From Silene conica (taxonomy: Eukaryota; Streptophyta; Magnoliopsida; Caryophyllales; Caryophyllaceae): a DNA stretch of 64,000 nt. Positions 57,001 through 64,000 of this stretch are shown piece after piece (the first letter of the stretch is position 1; each line of letters opens with the position of its first letter). Below the pieces are notes generated by a model that was given only the letters and a program-made list of their open reading frames with translations, was not told where the DNA came from and did not search any database. Both the position numbers and the translations under genes were made by a program. The stretch spans positions 2,466,269 through 2,530,268 of the forward strand of contig CM055311.2 in assembly GCA_029255685.2 (NCBI GenBank). The letters are read 5' to 3'.

Positions 57001-57280
57001 ATCGTCTCGAAGAACTAAAGTGTGTTTAGCCTATGGAGATTAATAACGGATAAGATATTGGTCGCCAGTGAAGAATTCTAAGAACAAAATTGGTCAGATG
57101 ACAATAAAATTGGATACGTCTAAAGCCTATAATAGGGTGAAATGGTTTTTATCTCGAGAGAGTACTACTTAGAATGGGTTTTGAGGCTAGGTGGGTGAGT
57201 AGAGTTATGCATTATGTGTCCTCGATATCTTTCGATACTGGTTAACGGGAAGCCGTCATAGGAGATTCATCTGGATCGTG
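54077..57280 (+). pseudogene. Decayed L1-type LINE, ORF1 and ORF2 left part
   Basis: Reading across many frameshifts and stops, 54130-54790 matches plant LINE ORF1: a DUF4283-like region, then RKLGMHLGVYIGMDEAPLKK and a CCHC-type knuckle (CYECGVLGCGDKDCDN). From about 55600 an endonuclease follows (VCVWDFNEILF, RLDRPIFNDAW), and from about 56740 the RT, with IILIPKN/DFRPIS-type words and KNKIGQMTIKLDTSKAYNR. Direction is plus. A GA microsatellite at 54750-54770 interrupts ORF1. A copia solo LTR interrupts the RT at 57286. Inactive. Confidence 0.82.
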
Positions 57281-57285
57281 GTTTG

Positions 57286-58364
57286 TGTTGGAGCTTGTGT
57301 CCTTCATATGTAGTGTGATAACGTCATTGCACATACCCTTGTACGGACAAGTGGGAGATTATTGGGGCTGGTGTCCTTGACAATTAAGTACAATGACTTA
57401 TTAAATCTCTTTAAGGATCACAAGGGCATACTTCAGTATTATTATCAGTTGATCTACGTTTATCAATAACGGTTGGCTTGCTAGATAAGTTTGACGTTAT
57501 TGTCATACGGATGGCGGTGATCAACTGGTCCCTATACGTCACACCTATAGGACACGTTTGAGAGATGTGAAGGTATGAAAATACAGTCACATTTATGCCG
57601 AATACGACTAAACAGTTAGTCAGAGGTATTGACTATTAAATTAGTCAATAAGATGTTGAGATTATTATTTAATACGGATTAAATAATTTTAGCTAACACG
57701 GATTACATGATTAATTCGTAAATTAAATATAAACGGTTATATTTAATTAAATATTGTATTCGCGTATTAATATAAACGGTTATATTAATTTGGGTAATTA
57801 TACAATATCGTAATTTTATCAGACCATTATTAATACATCGACTGCATTAATATCTGATAACACGTGTACAATTTATAAATAAAACCTGCGAATAATATTT
57901 AGCTAATCGGGTCGAATCACGCAAAGGAATAAGGTAAGAGTGGGAAAATCCCACTCTCACCTCAACCCGTTCGGCCGACCCACCAATACTACATAAGGAG
58001 ATCAGTCCTCCTCCTTTTGTCACATGATTGATTGAACTGGTTAATTCATAATCTCAAGAATTAGGGTTTTGAGAACATTATTTTCCCAAAACTCAGATCT
58101 CACATCTAAAACCTCACAAACGCTCTCCCCATATTGCAAGGCAATTGGAGAGTATTTCTAGCACACGCGGCAACATCTCATTCAAGTCTTGGGTGCAAGT
58201 TATAGGAGGGAATTTACTTTAATTCCTGTTCTTAGGCCTATTCAAGCAAGGACCCAAGGTTGTATTCCTTTTTCATGTTTTTATTAACTTATGACAATAA
58301 TCTCAACTGTAAAATTCGTTATAATCCTTCATGTCTAGGGCGAATACATGCTATATTCCCCACA
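57286..58364 (+). mobile_element. Copia solo LTR inside the LINE
   Basis: 1079 bp, TGTTGGAGC...TTCCCCACA, flanked by GTTTG (57281-57285 and 58365-58369). Same family as the LTRs of 17560-28426 but about 75 bp longer at its 5' end. That extra part includes a GACAAGTGGGAG purine tract. No internal sequence remains. Confidence 0.95.
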
Positions 58365-58369
58365 GTTTG

Positions 58370-58700
58370 CGCCATGAAGACTCATTATCGTCTTATCTGT
58401 TTATTCTGTGCGCTGAGGTTCTGTCAGGTTTATTACGCTATGGTGTGGAAAGAGAAGCGATATCCATGGTATAAGAATAGCTCCAGATGCACGTTCCGTG
58501 TTACATTTAGTATTCACTGAAGATAGTATATTTTCCGTTAAAGTTAATTTGCAGAAGGCTAATTATGTGAAGATAATTCTCCTTGACTATGCTTATGCTT
58601 TTGGCCAAGTCGCAAATTTTGATACGACGACTGTTTCTTTTAGTCAAAGTACGATATTGACCGACAAGAATCAAGTGGTTGATTGCCTTGGATACGAGTA
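58370..58700 (+). pseudogene. LINE ORF2, right part after solo LTR
   Basis: Continues the LINE RT: a QGDSLSSYLFILCAEVLSGL-like segment (frame disturbed), THLVFTEDSIF in place of the FADD catalytic box, then VNLQKANYVKIILLDYA and VNFDTTTVSFSQST. The similarity ends near 58700, so the RT C-terminal part and tail are missing or too decayed to see. Confidence 0.8.
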
Positions 58701-58719
58701 ATAGATGTGCAAAGCGATA

Positions 58720-60328
58720 GTTGGGGTTGCCGACCGTTGTGCGACATTTTATGCGACTTTAACCCCTTAATGGGCCTTGTTTCACATGGTCATTGGCACT
58801 TATTAGGGTCATTTCGCCATCTTTAGCTACCTATTTGATTTTTGTGATATTTTATGTGCCCTATTTTTATATGATTTTCATCCCTCCTTTAGCTTATATT
58901 ACATGATAATTTGCACTTTACGAAGTGATTTTATGAACTAATTACGTGCTCTAGGTATTTTGCATGTGTTGGTTATGTTTTGTAAGAAATGGAGCAATCG
59001 ATGGCCTTTTCTTACTATTTTGGCTTCCACCAAGTATCACGAACATATGAGGAACGAGTTTTGACCATGCAATGACTTTATTGGAAGTTACACACCTCCC
59101 AAGAAAGAAGGAAAGGGATTTAATAATCGAGTCTTAAGTGAAGAAATAAAGTTTACTACAACTTTGGAGAAGTATCACGCGTCCTCACACGCGTCCCCTA
59201 CCTCTAGAGGATGTAGATTTATAAAATTATTGAAGTAATTTGCTCCAAAAATAATTATCCACGTCCCTTATCAGGGATATGTCCCTACGCCTAGGGGAAG
59301 CTGAGTGGTAGCTTGCAAAAGGGAATTTGGCTAGGCATGGCTAGAGAACCACGTCCTCGATCGAGGATGTGTCCTTGGGGTACCGGGGAAGCAATTCTCA
59401 CCGCTAGATGCTTTAGCTTTCCTTCCTTATTCTATATAAACTCAAGTTTTCTATTATTTGTAATCATCCGACAATTTACGTTTCAGTATTCACATAAACC
59501 CTAGATCTAATAATTTAGTTAATTTATAATCATCTTTCCAAAATTTGTAAAAGGAAATTCAAGTTTATTTTCGGGTTTATTTAATTCTTGTTTCTTGTTC
59601 TTATTTCCATTTGTCGGTAATCCTATCTCCCTTGGTTTTTCATTGTCATTGTTATTTTTCATTTCCTTACATAATTGTCTTTCTCTTTTACATTTTGCTA
59701 TTATGATTATGCAATTAGAATCCATTTTTAGTATGTGTGAGTAGTTCTTATGCTAGGGGTGGGAAAACCATGTTTGGTTAGCTTTTCATATTTGTTAGAC
59801 TAGAGAGTCTTTTTATAATTTTGTTGTTTATATCATATGTTTGTTTTGTAATGTTAATCTTTGATTATTAATTACAATATTTGGTTAATTTGTTATTCTT
59901 CTCCTAAGAGCAAAAGTCGGGATTAGAAATAAGCTAAGCATGTTTTAACGATTCGAACTAATTTGTGTGAAAACTCGTTCGTAATTGTTTTATGGTTGGG
60001 TAAAGGCCGAGAGGAAATTGCTAATAACCTAAACAACATTTAATTTTATGATTCATCTAGTTTGACATAGTTAGTTGCTAACCTACATGTGTAACCCCAT
60101 TTCCCCTAGATCTTTTATCATCATTGTTTACATCTAAATTCTCGTTTTTGTTTTTATCTTAATCAACCAAAACCAAACCTAGTCGTGACCGACCTTGATA
60201 GAAATTTGCTTATAGCTTGTGATATTGCATCCACCGTCTCCCTGAGATCGACCCCTACTTCCCGAAATACATTTGTTTGTTAGCTATGCCTAGGGTATTT
60301 TTGTTAGGTACATGATAAATCCATCAAG
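58720..60328 (+). repeat. LTR-like sequence with palindromic words
   Basis: The terminal part (CCGTCTCCCTGAGATCGACC, then CTACTTCC, about 60233-60270) resembles the end of Tat/Athila-type LTRs, which often reads similar to a CCCTGTGGTTCGACCC phrase. Palindromic words cluster at about 59170-59390: CCTCTAGAGG, CCTAGG and CCTCGATCGAGG (59355-59366), the last with a GGTACC centre exactly 21 bp further. There is a TATATAAA-like box near 59430. Exact LTR ends and a TSD could not be fixed. Confidence 0.45.
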
Positions 60329-60340
60329 CTAAGATTCTTG

Positions 60341-61646
60341 TAACACCCCGACCTAAAACTAAGACCGAAAATGTTAGCCATGGTAGCTCGTCTGCCTATG
60401 TAATGGTCCTACATATCAGAAAAAAAAAATTATAGCGTATTTTGTCCTCCCTCATGCGCATCGCAGAAACCTTCTCAAAAGGTCACATATCCTAAGACTA
60501 CTCTCAGTCAAGCATGGATAACTACGAAGTTCTTTCGCATGGATAACCAAAAAAGAAAGTGCACTTTGTTGATATGAGTAGTACTTTAGATCCCTTTAAG
60601 CACCAGTCAAATTTTAAGTCTACCAATATACCTCTTTAAGGGGCTACTACACCTAAATAATGTATTCGTTTCAATGGAGTATTACAATTCTAGTCCTTTT
60701 TTAGGAAAGGAAAAAAATAAGCGAAAATCGTGCATAAATGGAGCATTTAAGAGTTTAATTGAAGGTACTAATAGCCAAGCATAAAGACAAGGCCAAGGCC
60801 GAGGACCCTTATATCAATAAATTAAGATTTGGGATGGTTTAAGATACTAAGCCCTACGAGTTATGATTCAACAATAATGACATCAACATGGGAGCAACTA
60901 CGAGAGAAATTCACTCGGACCCAAACCAAGAAGTAGTTTTTTGGCTCTGAATCTAGTATTAGATGGAATGACATAAAAAAATCAAGCAGTCTATGCTTTT
61001 GAATCACTCTAATATATAGAAATCCGATTGAGAAAATGACGCCCATTTTACAATCCGATGTCAACTAGCCAAACTAAGCACCAATCCGCCCCTGAGCACC
61101 AATCCGACCGGGCTGAGCTGCAATCTTCCAGGATCAAATCCCAATATGCCCGGATTAGTCCCTAATCCGCCCGCATTCCTAGGTAGAGATGTTGTACATG
61201 CTTCGATTAGCCCGCTCAACTTAGACCTTGATTCGCCCGCTCGACTTGGACCTTGATTCGCCCAACTCCCTAGCGTGACTTACTTCTTTTACGACACTCT
61301 ACCTCCTAATCAACTATAATCTTGTAACTCAAATAAATACCCTACTTTGTAATTTTGAGATTATGCCTCCCTCATTAGAGGATTAGCCCCTCTCTCTACA
61401 TTAGATTAGACTTAATCTTTCCACAATTAATCTAATCCTTCCTTAATTACTTTCCAAATACTTTAAGATCTAGAATTGTTCTCGAATTTCCATGTGTTTC
61501 CATTGACTATTAGTGACAAGTCTTCATCCATATTCAACATTTCCTTCCTTTTATCATTCAATTAGTTTGTATTACTTCTTAATCTCTTTCTATTTACTTT
61601 TAATCCTTCGTTTATTACCTTGCTTTTACCTATGTTTTGACACCCT
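60341..61646 (+). repeat. Gypsy-LTR-like start and CCG-rich repeats
   Basis: Starts TGTAACACCCCGACC, a common start of plant gypsy LTRs. At 61080-61270 AATCCGCCC words recur. A 25-bp phrase (GCCCGCTCGACTTGGACCTT plus GATTC) is repeated twice, and CGGATTAGTCCCTAATCCG forms a short stem-loop. No matching LTR end was found. No coding sequence. Confidence 0.4.
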
Positions 61647-61949
61647 TGTTAGCATGATAATCATGAAGTGTAGTGAATAGTCTATTAGCTAGGGTTAATA
61701 AGGGATTAGGGGATTGATTAAAGTATAATAATAATATTATGAGAATAATATTTTGCCTGAGTTTCCAAACATTACAAACTCCTTATTTATACAACAGGAA
61801 GTTCTAGGTTAGCTAGAGAATCTAGACTACAAATTAGGGACTAATTACTTACGTTAGCATATGATACACCATAATCCTAGCTAACAAATTACATGAAATC
61901 AGGGAAGAATATTGCAATATTTTTGGAAAGAATATTTTAAATTCTAATA
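61647..61949 (-). repeat. Short copia 3' LTR
   Basis: On the minus strand, TATTAG (probably mutated TGTTAG) at 61949 to CTAACA at 61647, about 303 bp. It directly follows a purine tract (minus strand CTACGGGAGGC). The short length and TGTTAG...CTAACA ends fit Ale-type copia elements. The 5' LTR lies outside the window, so no TSD can be checked. Confidence 0.7.
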
Positions 61950-64000
61950 GCCTCCCGTAGTCGAAGCAGGAGGAGGACGGATGCTGAGACTAGAGCGGAA
62001 ATCGTCGAATAGTAATTTGGGCATGCCTTTTGTGAAAATATCCGCATATTGATATCGGGACGGAACGTGGAGCACCTTTACCTGACCAAGAGCGACCTTT
62101 TCCCGGACAAAGTGTATGTCAATTTCAATGTGCTTGGTCCGTTGATGATTGACCGGGTTACCAGAGAGGTAGATGGCCGAGACATTGTCACAATAAATTG
62201 CAGTTGAGTTTCGAATGGGGCATTGAAGCTCGAGTAGCAAGTTACGAATCCAACAGGTCTCGGCAACGGCGTTTGCTAAACCACGGTACTCGGCTTCGGC
62301 ACTAGAGCGTGAGACGGTTGCTTGCCGTTTAGAGGACCATGATATTAAATTATCACCCAAGTATACACAATACCCGGATGTGGAGCGTCGGGAGTCCGGA
62401 CATCCGCTCCAGTCCGCGTCGGTATAGTCTACCAGGGACGAGGTTTTTGATACAGTAAAGTGTAAGCCAAAGGTTGTCGTACCTTTGAAGTAACGGAGTA
62501 TCCGTTTTAATGTGCCAAAATGGACTTCCCTCGGGTCGTGCATATGGAGGCACACCTGTTGCACGGCGTACGAAATATCGGGGCGCGTGAATGTCAAGTA
62601 TTGTAACGCACCAGCGAGGCTACGGAAAAGAGTTGGGTCCGTAACAGAGGAGCCGATATTTGCGCTTAATTTGGGCTTTGTATCCACGGGTGTCTGAGCG
62701 GGTTTGCAATTCGACATGTTGGCACGTGAGAGAATCTCTTCAGTGTATTTTTGCTGATGGAGGAAGAGACCTTGTTCATGGCGGACCGCTGCTATACCGA
62801 GGAAAAAATTTAGTGGGCCTAAATCCGTCATTGCAAATTCTTTTTGGAATAGGGCCATAATTTCATCTCGGAATGCGGTGGTGGAGGCGGTTAAAATTAT
62901 GTCATCGACATAGAGAAGTATATACGCCACATTTGTACCATTATTATATATAAATAGTGAGTTGTCCATTTTGTAATGCGAGAATCCAATAGAGGCGGCA
63001 TATGTAGCAAAACGGTGGTACCATGCCCGGGGTGCTTGTTTGAGGCCGTAGAGGGATTTTTTAAGGAGACAAACATGGCCGGGTTTATATTTGTCACGAA
63101 ACCCGGGTGGTTGGTACATAAATACCGTTTCAGCAAGGTGTCCATGTAGGAATGCATTCTTGACATCAAGTTGTTGAATGGACCATTTTTTGGACACGGC
63201 AAGGCTAAGAACGGTTCGGATAGTGGCGGGCTTGACCACGGGACTAAAAGTCTCATCACAATCGATTCCCACCTGTTGCGACCTGCCATTGACAACAAGA
63301 CGAGCCTTGTATCGCTCCAAATCACCGTTAGCTTTAAACTTATGTTTAAACAACCAAATGCAACGAGTTATATTAACATTAGGAGGTCGTGGCACAAGAA
63401 CCCAAGTCTCATTCCTAATGAGCGCGTCAAATTCATCGGTCATGGCGTGTTTCCAATTCGGGTCATTGAGCGCTAGGATTGGGCTTTTGCGTATGGGTGA
63501 TAAGGTTGTTTTTTTGCATAAATTAAAGAGGTGTTTGGGCTTAAAAATACCATGTTGGGCTCTTGTGGTCATTTGAGGTGAAGGGGAATTTGGAGTGGGG
63601 GATGGACTTGTGGTGAGTGTTGGGCTCTGGTTTGGTGAGGCAGGCCCAGACGAAGAAGGAGGGGTTACCTGTGTTGGGTCACTGGTAGAGGATACCATGT
63701 TTTAGGCCATTGTAGTTACTGGGCTGTTTGGTTGGGACGTGTTTGGGGGACTGGGCTGAGGACTAATTTCGTGGTTTTGGGCTGCTGAGATAGTGGCAGT
63801 GAGGTGGGACATGAAGGGAGATGGGTCATCAGCTAAGATTTGATACGAGGATTTGGGTATTTTATTTTTAGTTGCAAAAGGAAATACCGACTCGTCGAAT
63901 GTCACATGTCTTGCTATGATGATCTTTTTGGTATTCATGTCTAGGCATTTGTAACCGCGATGATTAGACGGGTAGCCGAGAAACACGTAAGGGGTAGCAC
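61944..64000 (-). pseudogene. Copia pol, integrase end to RNase H, one stop codon
   Basis: Runs in from the window end. The integrase C-terminus comes first (VFLGYPSNHRGYKCLD, RHVTFDESVFPF), then a serine/proline-rich linker with a single in-frame TAA at 63702-63704. RT follows in the same frame (WKHAMTDEFDALIRNETWVL, QLDVKNAFLHGHLAETVFM, GLKQAPRAWYHRF, catalytic LLYVDDIILTAS), then RNase H (DADWSGCPDSRRSTSGY, SRSSAEAEYRGLANAVAE, YCDNVSAIYLSGNPVNHQRT, ending FDDFRSSLSIR). Apart from that stop, no frame loss is visible over 2 kb. The family differs from the copia at 17560. An Ale-like clade is likely from the short LTR and C-terminus. Confidence 0.92.

Overview
The window is plant nuclear DNA, almost certainly from a eudicot. 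The evidence is a cellulose-synthase-like gene with GT..AG introns plus dense Ty1/copia, Ty3/gypsy, LINE, Helitron and MITE sequence. The Csl gene belongs to the G/M-like group, and the LTR families look like those of large, repeat-rich genomes. Caryophyllales is a guess, not a demonstration. No prokaryotic features, tRNA or rRNA genes were recognised. The only host gene I can support is the Csl gene on the minus strand (two exons, 46656-52021), and its 5' exons are not visible.

Layout. 1-940: decayed copia fragment (minus). 960-1604: gypsy-type LTR remnant. 1965-3475: unclassified GT-rich repeat. 3476-5230: AT-rich with a degenerate tandem array. 5231-6814: 5'-truncated LINE with a target-site duplication (TSD). 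7464-30683: three insertions nested in each other, all with intact 5-bp TSDs. An old gypsy solo LTR (TSD TGTAT) holds an apparently complete Tekay-type chromovirus with one open polyprotein (8001-28926, TSD CATGT). The 3' LTR of that element is split by a copia element (17560-28426, TSD GGATC).

The copia element is strongly rearranged. Its first 7.2 kb are a giant inverted repeat: LTR, leader and gag facing a reversed gag, leader and LTR. The inner 1346 bp of the two arms read as identical and the outer parts come from a different LTR subfamily. The centre is built from shuffled gag and integrase pieces. A transcript from the 5' LTR would fold into a long hairpin.

31940-40349 is a complete gag-only gypsy element (minus, TSD GTCAA, tRNA-Asp-type primer site). 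40911-45659 holds Helitron sequence with helicase and RPA-like remnants. 46013-46362 is a Tourist-type MITE. 46656-52021 is the Csl gene. Two more MITE-like elements lie upstream of it. 54077-58700 is a decayed L1-type LINE interrupted by a copia solo LTR (57286-58364, TSD GTTTG). 58720-61646 is LTR-like sequence. 61647-64000 is the 3' part of another copia element (minus) that leaves the window.

The most unusual signal is a 33-bp paired motif: two 12-mers close to the palindrome GGTCGRYCGACC, always 21 bp apart start to start. I count 17 pairs and no exception. They lie in the leader of the copia element, and in the LTRs, untranslated interior and gag reading frame of the unrelated gypsy element. 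Related paired palindromes with other core sequences occur in other LTRs of the window. A DNA- or RNA-level function in retroelement replication is a reasonable hypothesis.
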